Assembly: GCA_020080175.1 (NCBI GenBank) | Contig: JAGHQL010000113.1 | Span: 23,220-87,219 of the forward strand | Direction of reading: 5' to 3' | Source of the DNA: Glutinoglossum americanum | Lineage: Eukaryota > Ascomycota > Geoglossomycetes > Geoglossales > Geoglossaceae | DNA: 64,000 nt | In this document: positions 21,916 to 32,970 of the stretch, one piece after another | How the letters are laid out: each line of letters opens with the position of its first letter | How positions within the stretch are numbered: position 1 is the stretch's first letter | Translations under genes and position numbers: made by a program | The notes under the pieces: generated by a model | Databases searched by the model: none | What the model saw: the letters and a program-made list of their open reading frames with translations, nothing else | Told to the model about the DNA's origin: nothing

Positions 21916-22063
21916 GGTGACGGCTAGGGCTACCGGGTTTGAGGTTTGAGGTCTGAGGGTTGGAGTCGCTGGTTGGCCGATGTTTGGTAGTGAAGGTTTA
22001 TGATGTTATGAAATGATAAACGAGCGTGTTGAGCGAGAGATGGTTGGAGGTCATGAAGTCCAC

Positions 22064-22070
22064 CTTTATA
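22064..22070 (-). promoter_or_regulatory. TATA box of the hydrophobin-type gene
   Basis: TATAAAG on the minus strand, preceded by CCAATTG about 12 bp further upstream. It is about 150 bp before the ATG, a normal place for a highly expressed surface-protein gene. Confidence 0.5.
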
Positions 22071-22139
22071 GACAATTGGCATCTCCAAAGCTTGCCCCCG
22101 TTGTAGATTAAGCCTCGAGGGCGGGCGCAACAATAGGGG

Positions 22140-23038
22140 TGCCGATCGCCGGCCTCACAGGGGCAAGCAACATACTAAGCTTAATAAAGTGTCTGAAATT
22201 GTACTTGTACTATATCCTACCACATTAAAGCCAGAAGACTCAGGGATGCCGTAGTGGAAGACAATCAATAAAGTCAAGAAGCGATGATCGGCACCGTAGT
22301 CGCGTTGATCACCAATATATTAGCGACGATTCTTACCATTTCGGTCGTCTGCCGCTATTGTATACGCTCTACTAGCTAACATAAGAATGTCACAGCGCGC
22401 CCATTCCAGGTAAAGAGGATAATTATTTTGATTTTTTTTCTTAATGTTCGATCCGATAACCTACTCCAACCTCTAAGTTTGTCTTCTCTAAGAACATCCT
22501 TGGAAATGAATTCGTGGGCGATGGTTCGGAGGTATTAAATCTGCGGAAGCGGTAATTTTATTAGCTGGTTGATAGTCATTCTCTTGGCAGGGGCAGCTTA
22601 CCTGCCGACCCGCTTAATCTGACTATACTTCTACCTACTAGTTGAACTTATGCAACCACAGTATGCAACCACAGTATGCGAATTTGAAGAGGTGGGAATT
22701 GAAGTGCCCCCAGTCTATGGCAGAAGGGGTCGCGTAGGATTTGCGCAGCCCTAATGACGTTAATTCTAGAGACGCCACTCTGTTAATGGGGGTTCGGTAT
22801 ACCGGTGGCTAGCCAGCCCGCTTGCCACGCGGTAGGCAATAGAACATATCACAGCTATTAGTTAGATGCATATTGTCAATCTTGCGGTTCAAGTAATGCA
22901 CATTAGTCTTGAGAGGAGTGCTAAGTCATAAGTGTTAGTACATTTACGCGAAATTTCAACGGGGTCACTTCGCAAACGCGTTGGGGCTTAAATCCCCATG
23001 TTGTAGTGCATATATCTTAGCTAGAGCTTCGATGCCGC
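22140..23038. other. Gene-free stretch with one dispersed repeat
   Basis: No gene is supported. It contains the short dispersed repeat at 22570-22690 and a direct duplication of TATGCAACCACAG near 22649-22677. Confidence 0.5.
22570..22690 (+). repeat. Dispersed repeat D, copy 1
   Basis: Shares blocks such as CTTGGCAGGGGCAGCTTACC, CTGCTTAAT/CCGCTTAAT, CTTCTACCTAC and CCACAGTAT in the same order with about 50300-50410. Type of element unknown. Confidence 0.55.
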
Positions 23039-23480
23039 TTAACTAGGACCCTGTGGCACTATCGATCCCTCCTGGAAAATGCGCCAAACCTTGCTCCAGT
23101 GCAGAGATAAGGGAAAATGGATGTGGATCGTTACTGCATTGCGTGAATGGATACCCAGCTTCGGCCTAGAGTGGACCTCCATCGGGTCTTTTTTATTGTT
23201 TGTGCGTTTTCGATACTCGTCGAAAAAGTACGGGGTGCGGGTGTCGATAGCAGTATCAACAGGATTCCTTGCAAGTATCTTTTCGGATACTACCAGCGCC
23301 CGCCGGAACATGAACTCTGCCTCAACGGACTTGGACTTGCCCTGGTTGGCATAGAGGATAGCTAGGCTATGAACTGTGTATAGTGTTAAGCTGCGGCCAG
23401 ATCCATGTATTCTCTGGTGCATAGCCTCTGTATCAGCGAGCTTGTCCTGGTTGGCATAGATGACGCACACGACATGAACT
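23039..23480 (-). pseudogene. TPR-repeat gene fragment
   Basis: Reads 'YANQDKLADTEAMHQRI' and 'LAILYANQGKSKSVEAEFMF', followed by RRAL. These are kinesin-light-chain-type TPR units as found in the C-termini of fungal NB-ARC or NACHT receptors. Only two units are present, with no start, no other domains and non-TPR sequence after them, so it is a fragment. Confidence 0.55.
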
Positions 23481-23754
23481 GCGTTTAGCGTCCGGCCCCT
23501 CTAACACTCGGAAGCCGCAGAAGTGCTTGCTTTTTTTGCACCTCGTTCCAAAAGTGAGTACATGAAGTGATTAGCATTGATTTCAACATAGGTGCTCTTC
23601 CTTGAAGCAATCAGAGGACTCTCCTGCCAAGACTATGACTGATAACCGGCCGAGTTAAACACTACATAAGAGCATCTCTTGGAGCAGAATAATACCCTCC
23701 ATAATACCCACCCTAAAGTGCTCCTCCCAACATAAGACCCAAAGGAAATAAAAC

Positions 23755-25956
23755 TTAACTCCCAAACCATCGTCTTTCTCCCCATCTCACACCATCTCCG
23801 TACCCTCCTCCCCCCCTTTTCTTTCCCCTCCCCTTCGCCTTTAACCTCCACCTCCTCCACCCATCCCAAACTACAAAAACGCCCAACGTCAACGGCACCG
23901 TGATCGCAAAGTACAACCACAACATTCCCGATACCGTATAGGATTCCCGATTACCACCCACAGTGGAGGATGTGTAGTTGAAGAAGGCCATGCTGAATAT
24001 GCCCTGCATTATTTTTACCCCTAGGTTAGTGGGGATAAGGTGAAGGGGGAGTTTTGAATTTTTTGAGAAAGGGGGACGTACCGCGACGAAGGTCCCAGGG
24101 AGAAATAACATGGCCATAATAGAAAGCGTAATCATAGCTGAATTATCGCGCTGGGCTTCTTCCGATATGGCCGAGGTAAGCCGTGTGATTTCGATGCTCG
24201 TGGAGGTTAGGGCTGCGGAAACTTTGTTGTCGTTTTGGGAACAGAGATGGAACATCTATCGCCCCAAAACAATCCACCCAAAGCCTGTCAGCATGGCCAC
24301 TATCTCTCCCTTGCCCCAATACAAACAACAAATATTCCAACCCACCAAATTAATCCTCAGCCTCGCCCTCTGAAGGTAATCCACCGCCCATCTCCTCCCC
24401 ATCTTCGCGCCATCAATCAGAAACCTCAGCGACTCATCCACATCCGCCCCCCTACCCATATTCTCCATCCGCCACTTCGGCTGATTCTGTTCAATCGCCA
24501 AGCGATATGTCCTCAACGCATCACGAAGGAAATTCATCCTCTCCTCGAAATCGGCAAGGTGTTCCGTGACCCTGTGGAGGTTCGATGACAGACTGTGGAG
24601 CTCGACTGTTTTCGTGGCGAGAGCTTCTTTATTGTCTGTGTCGATGTCCCTATATTCCTAGACAGATATCCCTACTCAGAAAGAGTCTCAACTTTTCCGA
24701 AGTAGTGCTGAGTTCGGGGGACATACACAATCAATCAACCGGCCCCGGTAGTGGCTGATCGCATCCTGCCACGCCTTCAAACACTCATCTGCGAGCAACG
24801 CATCCAGCGCAAATGGCCTCTTAGTCACTTCCCCATCCATAATCCGCCCCATCACTGTCCCGGAGCAATTCACAACCAGATACGTAGCCGTATTCTGCTC
24901 GAAATCACATGTAAAATACGTCTGCGTCCGGTCTCTCCACCAGCAGTTGCCGCGGTAAAACATCTCTTCGATAGTCCTATCAGCATGGCCTCCAACCATT
25001 GAGGGAAACCAACTACAAACCGAATTCTACAACCCGGCCGTTACCGTCGCGCTGGGTAAAACAGGCATTTCCACACCATATCTGACTATCGAAGAGAGAC
25101 TCAATGAAGGCTTTTGAGATGCGGAAGCGTGAGCAGAGGTATTTCATCATGCTCGAGGTGATGCGGAGTTGTTTTTGGAGGTAGGGTACATTCGAGGGGC
25201 GTTTGAGGAAGCTTTGAAATCACATTAGATGGGGTTAGAGAGATGATAGAAAAGTGAAATATGTTTCTTGTTGAAAGGTAAAAAAAATGGAATGTAAATC
25301 AGAGAATGGAACAGGAGGAACGGATTCAAGATAGCATCAAGGCGGCAGGACCGAGATAGGGGAGGTAGACAAGACCGCCGTTCCGAAGCTTAAGAGAAAC
25401 AAAGCTCAGAGTGGGAACCGGAAGGTACCAAACTTCCGTTCCCTCAGAATTCCTCTAATTCAGCCAAAAAGTCACTAAGTCAAGAAACTAAACCTACAAT
25501 ACCCTGACCCTCATCCCCTCCGTGGTTCCTCCACTCTCTCCTCTCTGCACTCCCATCAGTCAGCCCTCATCTCCTTTTGTAAACCTCCCCTTACGACGCA
25601 GCCAGTATGTAGAAAACTCACCTCCAAATACTTCATCAATCCCTCATCATCTAGCTCCTTTTCCAACACTACCCACCAATCTACTAGTTAGCCAAACACC
25701 CACAACACAACGCAAACTGAAAGGCAAGAACCAAACACGAAGGGGAAACCTCACCATTCCCTCCCAATCCCCCAACTTCAAAATAACCCACGCAACTCTT
25801 CTCCTCAAACTTCCCCCTCCTCCCACCCTCCATGAAAATCTCCTCAAACCTTGCTTTCTCCTCAATTTCTGGCCTATTCCCCCAAGGCTCCCCCTCACTC
25901 GAGCTCACGCTGGGCGTACGCAAGCCCGCATTAGCAGTAGTGGTAGTAGACGTCAT
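23755..25956 (-). CDS. CorA-like (Mg2+ transporter fold) fungal membrane protein, multi-exon
   Basis: The C-terminal exons are well defined: 24729-24976 ('CWWRDRTQTYFTCDFEQNTA'), 24346-24635 ('NKEALATKTVELHSL'...'RRWAVDYLQRARLRINL'), 24082-24255 (MFHLCSQNDNKVSAALTS ... AMLFLPGTFVA) and 23755-24003 ('GIFSMAFFNY' then a TM helix). Introns are 93, 90 and 78 nt with consistent phases. An upstream exon near 25050-25230 reads 'MMKYLCSRFRISKAFIESLF', and the N-terminal frame starts at ATG 25956. The SMAFF...TM pair resembles the CorA/ZntB-type C-terminus of a large ascomycete family; the GxN filter is replaced, so ion transport is not certain. The joints between 24976 and 25684 are not resolved. The last exon ends in a Lys/Gly/Arg-rich tail. 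Confidence 0.68.
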
Positions 25957-25989
25957 ACTAGGTTCACTATACTATTTCACTATGCATCA

Positions 25990-26849
25990 ACTTAATTGTC
26001 GGAAAAGAGTTGTCGAGCAGGGCAGCCTTGTGCCCTATTATACACGCTTTCGGGGGTGCCCGACATCGTTCATAAGGCATCCTTGAAAATAAGAAAAGCG
26101 GCTCCACACCCACCCACACTGTACTTTGATTCAGCTTCGCCGTTTCCCAGAATCCCCACATCCCAGCCGCGTTTTTGGCGGATGTTTGACGGAGGGGGTG
26201 TGCGTAAGCGTTCAACCGGGCAGCAAGGCTGTGTAAGCCTTGTATGCTGACTTCGTACTCACGCCCGGGCGAACAACAAAAGCCAAGGTAAAAACAAAAC
26301 AAATTTTCGAGCCCCCGTGACTCACCTGCCCGAAATGGGATGGCAGTTCGCTGCAGTTTTCTCGTATTTCTCCACCTACAACTCACCGGTTGGTGCCGCT
26401 TTAAATGATGAGCCGGGTGAGCCTGCGTGGTGCTCGCCCTGAGTTCGCGCCACTTCATCCTTCCAGCATCCAACGTCGGCGCCCTAAAAGTAGACTAGCA
26501 GCCTTGCGCCAGAGATGGGCCTAGCGCCAGAACTACAGGGAGCTAGGTCAGGTGTGGGGGGCACTTCGTATCCTACGGCGTCTAGGCCTTAGAATGCCTT
26601 AGGTTGCCCTCACCTAGTCCACCTCGCGGTCGCTCGCAAGCTATGCCACGCCGAGGTAGACTTTGGCCTCCCAATGGAGCCTAACCGGGATTTCCAAAGC
26701 AGAGTCATCCGTGGCCGGTGGCGTAAAAGCTCAGTCCGTACAATTCCAAGTATTCTTCTAAAAATTTCCACTACATATCTTACGTAAGTCTCAAAATCGT
26801 AGAAAACGCACCCATTAACCCACTTGAACTTCTCTAAATCCACATTGCC
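25990..26849. other. Gene-free stretch
   Basis: Several overlapping frames exist on both strands, the longest (168 codons, 25967-26473 minus) from a TTG. None has an ATG start with a recognisable domain. Confidence 0.4.
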
Positions 26850-27950
26850 CTACGACTGCATTATCAACAGAAGGATCGCCCCAATAATGCAGCCACCGAC
26901 AGTCGCAACAAAGATACCCATCAATATATATATCATCACCTTCACAACCCTAAGAAGCTTGTAGTGCCAGTCCAAGCTGTGTTGATTCAAGACATCGACT
27001 ATCACAGAAGCCATAGAGATCCACCACAATGCCTGCACCCCAGTAAAGTAATAGATAATAGATGGAATGATTAAGAAAATAGATAACGCTCTGTCTGCAA
27101 ATTTGAGAGCTGCTATGACAGCAACAGTAAGAGCCGATGCAATCCACAAGGGCTCTTGGCCGAGAGTTGAGAACATGATAGAAGGGAGGAGTATCAAGGC
27201 GATTCTAGCCACAGTCTGGATAAACCCGCCTGCCCTCGGAGCAGGAGCAGTTGTGTGTTTTCTGCTAGGTGGCTTCTTGTGCATTCCCGGGCCAGTCGCT
27301 GAAGGTTTCGTAACACTATGCTTCAGCATAGCTGGCGGAGCAGGCGCCTTTTGCCGACTCGATGCCTTCTGCGCTGCGGTCGCACCAGAACGTCCATTCA
27401 GAGCATAATTCGCTCCAAGCTTGACAGCGGCCTCAGCGCCATGATGCGCGGCCGAAATGCCAAAAGCAGTTCCGGCGCCATGATGGACCACTGGCACTGA
27501 TGCGTAGTTCGCGACCTGGTCGGCGCCGTGATGTGCTGTCGCGGTTGTAATATGGCTGATAGCGTGATCGGCGACGTGGTCAGCACCGGGAGCGAGGACC
27601 AAGGCTAAAGCGCCAGGAGCGGCACCCAGGAGGAAATCTTTCGGCCGGAAATCGTGCCCACTCCACCCTTTCTCTCTGAGTAGAGTCTCAATAACATCGC
27701 ACCGTTGCTTATTAACGCTGATCCTGCGACCGCCGACGAGTGACCCAATGAGTGACAGACCTCCACTGGGAACAGCTGCACCTATGCCGATTGCCGTTTG
27801 TGTTCCTGCACCCACCAGCTTCCGCTGTATGCGTTTATGTAGCTCACGCAGTTGGTCCTCCCTTAAGCCGGAAATCTCTGCTCTGTAGACATCTGGCCTG
27901 AATTCTAGAAACTGATCGATACTGCGATCGAGATTCCGCCAAAAGCCCAT
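26850..27950 (-). CDS. Uncharacterised protein with an N-terminal helical domain and C-terminal TM segments
   Basis: An intronless frame from ATG 27950 (MGFWRNLDRSIDQFLEFRPD) gives 366 residues. The first ~100 residues are charged and helical ('YRAEISGLREDQLRELHKRI', 'KQRCDVIETLLREKGW') and include a Gly-rich hydrophobic hairpin ('GIGAAVPSGGLSLIGSLVGG'). The middle is Ala/His-rich with degenerate 'HHGA' repeats, followed by a Pro/Lys linker. The last ~130 residues form about four hydrophobic helices ('IALILLPSIMFSTLG', 'IASALTVAVIAALKFA', 'IFLIIPSIIYYFTG', 'VMIYILMGIFVATVGGCIIG'). The N-terminal block appears in other fungal hypothetical proteins as far as I recall. Function unknown; probably membrane-bound. 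Confidence 0.72.
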   Translation of the reverse strand: MGFWRNLDRSIDQFLEFRPDVYRAEISGLREDQLRELHKRIQRKLVGAGTQTAIGIGAAVPSGGLSLIGSLVGGRRISVNKQRCDVIETLLREKGWSGHDFRPKDFLLGAAPGALALVLAPGADHVADHAISHITTATAHHGADQVANYASVPVVHHGAGTAFGISAAHHGAEAAVKLGANYALNGRSGATAAQKASSRQKAPAPPAMLKHSVTKPSATGPGMHKKPPSRKHTTAPAPRAGGFIQTVARIALILLPSIMFSTLGQEPLWIASALTVAVIAALKFADRALSIFLIIPSIIYYFTGVQALWWISMASVIVDVLNQHSLDWHYKLLRVVKVMIYILMGIFVATVGGCIIGAILLLIMQS

Positions 27951-28158
27951 TCTGTAGGACAATTAATGATAACGCACTACGCTATGTAAGTTAGAGCGAC
28001 TCTTCTCCCAACATACAGCTAAAGAGATCGAGGAGGAAGAAATAGAGGAGAGTAGAAGGAGAGTTGTCTGGTATCTGACATTCAGCCTTGTGCGGGGTAC
28101 AAGTCCGGGCCATTTAGCGCGAGAAAACGCGTCTCACATCTCTTATTTCCATCGCTCA

Positions 28159-28340
28159 ATATGTCACCTCAGTGGGTTCTATCTCTAAAAATCAAGTTCC
28201 TAATTGTGAATTAACTCCCTACACAAGAGGAAAATTTGTAGGCCTATCTTTAAAGGATGCAAAACTAACAGAAATTCAAACCCTTTTTAAAATTACCTGT
28301 AATACCATATATAATACTCTTTCTCTTGATTAATTATATA
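28159..28340 (+). pseudogene. Tc1-like transposase N-terminus (relic)
   Basis: Starts at an ATG followed by SPQWVLSLK, and then, in another frame, 'LTPYTRGKICGLSLKDAKLT' and 'EIQTLFKITCNTIYNTLSLD' with substitutions and stops. This is the helix-turn-helix start of fungal Tc1/mariner-type transposases. The catalytic part is lost in the AT-rich block that follows. Confidence 0.55.
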
Positions 28341-29350
28341 ATAAAAGTATATTTCAACTATAATCTGGCTGGTTAAAAGTATATATTATTAAATTAATAG
28401 GATCAATTAAACTAATTTTCAGTAAGTACTAACTAAATGAGTAAAGTACCTATATAAACATAATTGATTCTGTAATTAATATAATTTTTAGTTAATTAAT
28501 TAAAAAATATTATATGTATAGATATTACTATATCATACTGACTTATCTATATATAATGTATTATAATATATACAGAAGTAGAAGAATAAAAAGTAATATA
28601 ATATATATAAATATAATTTTAAGTTTTTAAAATATATTTATTTTATTAACTTTTATTTAATAAAGTAAAAGTCTTTAGTACTAAAATTTAAATTTAGAAT
28701 ATATCTTTATATAAAAATAATATCTTTATTTATAATACAAAGAAAATCAAAAAATAGCTTACCTTCTACAATACTAGAACTATTATGAATCAACTACTTT
28801 ATTCCTTTAACTTAATTTTAATATTTTAAGTTTATCTTATAATACTATTATTAGATATTATTATTATTATTTATATATTTACTTAATAAATTTATTAGTT
28901 TACTTTTTAATATATTATATATAAAAAATATTCTTCTATTAAATTTTTTTCTTCATACAACTTTTTATTTTTGTTACAAATAAAATATAAAAGGAAAGTA
29001 TTAAATTATTAGAAAAATAAATATATTAAATAAATCTATTTAGTTAAACAAGTCTAAGCAAATAGAGTTTAAAATATTGTAAGAAAAAATTTATTAAAGA
29101 TATAAAAATAAGAGATTATATGAAATAAGAAATATTATAAAAAAAACTCTTTATATATTAGGGTATTAATAAGATAGTTACTGTGGCAACTATGATAATA
29201 TTCAATTCTATAATAATAATAGTGTTACAAAGTAAATTTGTAATAGTTTTTATTATTATATAATAAATATATTTTTTTAATAATACTTTTATTTAATTTC
29301 ATACTATATTTACTTTTACGATAGATAAAAATAATTTAAAGTATACAAGA
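28341..29350. repeat. RIP-degraded AT-rich block
   Basis: About 1 kb of very AT-rich sequence without readable genes. Part of it (28835-29180) matches, in more decayed form, the two segments of the large element at 9665-9835 and 8820-9030, here joined in reversed order. Confidence 0.65.
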
Positions 29351-30130
29351 TATTAGATTTTAAGGGAGAGTACTGTAGGTACTCGAGATTTAAGGAGGTC
29401 GTTTGTGAGATTGTCTGTAAGCTCGTGGGTAAGTTTTCAAGCTCAAATAGATGTCACGGCCTGGCTGAAGATATAGCGAGATATTAAGGGTAGTTAAACT
29501 AAGTAGTAAGATAAATATAAGGCTACTGGGTAGTGTTGTTAGTTATGCTCATAGATGTAGAATAGTAGTAGTCATAATGTATATAAGATCTCTAATAATT
29601 CAATAGAATTGAATTAATATCTATATAATCTTACAGACTTACAGAGTTCTTATATGTTATGTAGTATAGAGTCTAAGCTGCCAATAGCTGACTCAGGGGT
29701 TAAAAAGAGATAATTGGCCAAGATAGTGGCCGAAGGCTTTTCGGGCACCTGGCCACAAAACAACATAGTATAATAACTCTCTTACATTCTTGATAGAGTA
29801 GAAAGTAAACGAGAAGCAGCTTATATGTGAAGCGGGGTCTGGCCGAGCGCTATGGCTGGCTAGCTATTCCCAAATAGGAAGGTAAGAACATTAGGGCAGA
29901 AAACTTTTACATACTAAACGTAATAGTCCTGAGGCCGAGACCTCCTCCTTGACTGAGGCGGACAGGGCACTAATAACAACAGGTAGCTTCTATTAGATAG
30001 ACTATATACAAGAGGTGAGTTGACCGATGGAAGTTAAAAGATTAACTCTGTCGGTCGAAAAAAGAGATACAGACTACATACTGGTTTGAGCTCGTGAGCT
30101 CTACCCCTTGCAGCTCTACGCGCCGTGACA
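29351..30130 (+). mobile_element. Solo LTR of family LTR-B (copy 1), interrupted by LTR-A
   Basis: The left edge TATTAGATTTTAAGGG aligns with TGTCAGGTCCTAGGGG of the cleaner copy at 48142-49194, differing by C-to-T and G-to-A changes. It carries the internal motif AGATGTCACGGCCTGGC and ends GCGCCGTGACA at 30130. The 448-bp insert at 29534-29981 is an LTR-A. Its own target duplication is not visible. Confidence 0.7.
29534..29981 (+). mobile_element. Solo LTR of family LTR-A (copy 2) nested in LTR-B
   Basis: Starts TGTTGTTAGTTATGC, ends CTAATAACAACA, and is flanked by GGTAG on both sides (29529-29533 and 29982-29986). The perfect 5-bp duplication and the short inverted TGTTGTTA...TAACAACA ends define the family. 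It entered LTR-B after that element was in place. Confidence 0.88.
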
Positions 30131-30272
30131 CTAATGAAACTATTACTTCCACAGCATAGAAGTTATTTCTATAATACTCAAAGGGAGGTTGGCCATAGAC
30201 TTTGAGTGTGGCCTCGCTGGCCACCGAGGTAGTCATAACTATTGTCAGAACCATAACGGAACTTTCAGCCAT
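30131..30272 (-). pseudogene. 5' fragment of an unknown gene cut by LTR-B
   Basis: ATG at 30272 opens MAESSVMVLTIVMTTSVASE, then 'LKVYGQPPFEYYRNNFYAVE', and runs into the LTR at 30130. A related block (NNFYAVEV-like) is readable on the plus strand near 46395-46430, so this may be part of a dispersed element rather than a host gene. Function unknown. Confidence 0.35.
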
Positions 30273-30790
30273 GATGATATATTCTAATCTAAATCTATAG
30301 CTATATCATCTAGTCTGGTCTGAAGAATCCCTGAAAGGAAGGAAGAAAAGAGAGTAAGCGTCCAGCTTCGTGCTGCAGGGTCGCGATGACTCATGAAATG
30401 CGGGGTGTAGACGGAGTTAGGGACTAAAACGGAGCTGTTGGAATATCGCCTCAACGGCATGGGGAAGGGTGGCGAAAGCCATCTCAGCTTGGCATAGCTT
30501 GGCATGTCTTGGCGTGGTTTGTTTACACCGATTCTATGCGGGTCTACTCCTCACTTTTTTGATGTATACAGCTCGGGCTTCGCCTTCGCTCAATTCTGGT
30601 CTTTGTCCGCTCCATTCTCGTCCTAGGCTACAACAGTATCAAAAAGGAAAGTGTTCGCAAACCGAAGTTGCCATGGTACTCCGACTCAACAAATATAAAA
30701 GACAAAAGAAAACAAAAGAAAGATGAAAAATAACAGAGCTTTCCGAAATCTTGCTCTTGAATGAGTGGATCCTCATTGCCCTTCTCTTTC

Positions 30791-31570
30791 CTACAAATGA
30801 TCTTTTTGAGAATTCACTTCCTTGCTGCCTGGCGTTGCCGTGAACGTAAAGAAAGCGTCCTCATCATCTGTCATCACGTAGTTTTCCTCTACTATCTGGG
30901 CATCAGGGAAATCCCCCTTAACGGCATTTGATGCCTTTACAAAGTCACCATGGTCCGGCGCTTTGATAGTGATCTGGGTAACCTCTCCCACGCTTTTTGC
31001 TTCCTGAGCCCCGGCAGCCGCTTCTTCGGCAACCTGACCCGCATCAGCATGAGTACCCGTAACAAAGTCCTCACCATGAAAAAAGACACCAGTGCAACCG
31101 TTTAGCCCGGTGACAGCGATAGGTTTCTCCCCGGTTCTACTTGTTTTAGTTCTTCCCATTCCCACATATCTGAGGTTTCTGTCAGAGCCCAAGCTTTCGA
31201 CATCCGCACAGTCATCGTCGCTAGCCCTCTTACAGACTCGCGTAGCAGCCTCCTGATCTGCAGGTCTTGGTGCAGGCTTTGGTTCAGGGGCTATCTCAGG
31301 CATACGCCCAGGAGCATTGGGAACCCCGGGTTCGGCTGGCTTAGGGGCAATCGGGACAACAGGTTTGGGGGGTGGTTTGGGCACGGGGACACCCGGAATA
31401 TCGATTCTCTGAACGATGTTTCTTTCCGAACATTTCCCACCTGGGCCTAGTGAAGGTCAGTACAGCATCTATGTCTTTGCAGGAGGAGCGGTACATGGTC
31501 TGGCTGATGTCTGGGAAGGCACGCCTATGAAGGCGCCCAGGAGAAGAACATGCGCTGCGGTAACTCGCAT
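30791..31570 (-). CDS. Secreted protein with Pro-rich linker and a GCT...THA core
   Basis: Two exons on the minus strand, 31570-31495 and 31446-30791, with a 48-nt intron (GTACCG...CTAG, branch ACTGACC). The product has 243 residues. It has a signal peptide (MRVTAAHVLLLGAFIGVPSQ, cleavage likely near TSA-RP), then 'CPGGKCSERNIV', a proline-rich stretch (PKPPPKPVVPIAPKP...), a KR dibasic site followed by 'ASDDDCADVE', and a C-terminal domain. That domain has 'IAVTGLNGCTGVFFHG', then GTHADAG, and ends with alternating strands up to 'FFTFTATPG'. The GCT plus downstream His arrangement recalls Cys/His deamidase-like folds seen in some secreted fungal proteins; that is inference only. The intron splits the signal peptide from the body, so a single-frame view misses secretion. 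Confidence 0.72.
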
Positions 31571-32364
31571 GGTGAAGGCAAAAGTGCACTAATATCTCGG
31601 GACTATTCCTACTCGCCGAATTTGCAGAGGCCTCGATAGACAAACAGGGTCGCACCGGGTGATTAGCCTTTGTGAAGACAAGTGCTTTAGAAAGACTTGG
31701 GTTGAGCTGAAACTTGAATTGAAATGACGTCGCCGCCCAAGAAGTGTCGAGATCTTGAAGGGAGAAGGAAACAACTGGATTGATGCAGAACAAAAGGTAT
31801 CAGGAGTGGAACGACCGACGCATTAAATACCCTCGGCGATAGGCGATACGTTGAGAGGATATCTGGCATTTGCGGAATCTCGCAAGTCTAACGTTTTGGA
31901 TGCCAACGTTGCTTCTACGGATATTCCTAGGAGAATGTCATTGAATTCAACTCTCACCAACTAGCCAGGCGTTTGTTATGGTTACATAGCCTCTGTAGCT
32001 AGTTGCATCCCCCTCTTTGCATACCAACAGTTCTACTCCATGTCGTTGTAGATGCTTCATATGGCCCGGGGCATGCCCTCGAGCTGGATATATCGTTTAA
32101 TGTTGACAGACATGCCGGACGTAGTTTCTGAACAAAGCCCGTGCCCCTGATGGCTTCGATGGTGGCACTACAACTCATGCTCATCTGTCTTCATAATCCT
32201 ATAAATTAGATCATGTCTCCTGCTTTGCTCGCCATCAGGGGTAATTACGCGGCGATGAAAGTGGAGGCGTAGTGAGCTTCCTAAAACATAAGGATTCCTA
32301 ACATGTCGATATAAAACCGTTTTACCTTGAAATATAGATCTAGTGGCTGTAATTACTAAGAAAA

Positions 32365-32465
32365 GGTTAACCGAGGCGGCGAGTTGTTTCTCTTAGAGTC
32401 GGAGGTGGCTGCGGTTGACTGAGGCAGTTAACTGTTTCTTTTAGAGTCGGACGTGGCTGAGTTGG
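32365..32465 (+). repeat. Two tandem ~52-bp units
   Basis: Two copies of a unit containing GAGGC(G/A)G, (T)TGTTTCT(C/T)TTAGAGTCGGA and GTGGCTG, one after another. Confidence 0.6.
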
Positions 32466-32815
32466 TTGGTTGGTCATCTTAGCGAGCGGCTCAAGGCGGG
32501 ACGGGTTCGCTTGCCTACCCTAAAGTAGTTAAAGTTAGGCTTTGCCCCCCACGCAAAGGATTTGGTATCGCATACCTGCAAAATAGCCTCGCAACATTTT
32601 AGAGGCAGGCTAGGTTTTTCCTCTCGGGGCAGCCCTAGGACGATGTTAGACCCACCCAACACCGGCAAGCCTAGCAACGTTATTGACCGTGCTCAGGCAT
32701 CACAACAACCCACAAATCGACTCCCATCGCCCGCAATAGCGCTAGGGGCGACGCGCAGGGAGTAGACAGCTGGTCGCTTGCGCCACTAGGCTCTGGAAGG
32801 CGTTCCAAATGACAA

Positions 32816-32843
32816 ACCCAACCAACCAACCAACCAACCAACC
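32816..32843 (+). repeat. (AACC)n microsatellite
   Basis: About seven copies of CAAC/ACCA in a row in the upstream region of the 33218 gene. Confidence 0.85.
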
Positions 32844-32961
32844 ACGCCTCTGCACAGCATCCAGTGCAATAGATCCTATATGATCGTGAAAACATTACGA
32901 TGAGATGTCTTTGCACTCCTATTTGCGTTTGAAGTGATCTGGCAAGTGGGTGACGGAGGAC

Positions 32962-32970
32962 TATATAAAA
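32962..32970 (+). promoter_or_regulatory. TATA box upstream of the 33218 gene
   Basis: TATATAAAA about 250 bp before the ATG, implying a 5' leader of roughly 220 nt. Confidence 0.5.

Noticed and set aside
25967-26473. 168-codon minus frame
   Set aside because: TTG start and no domain; overlapping frames of similar length on the other strand.
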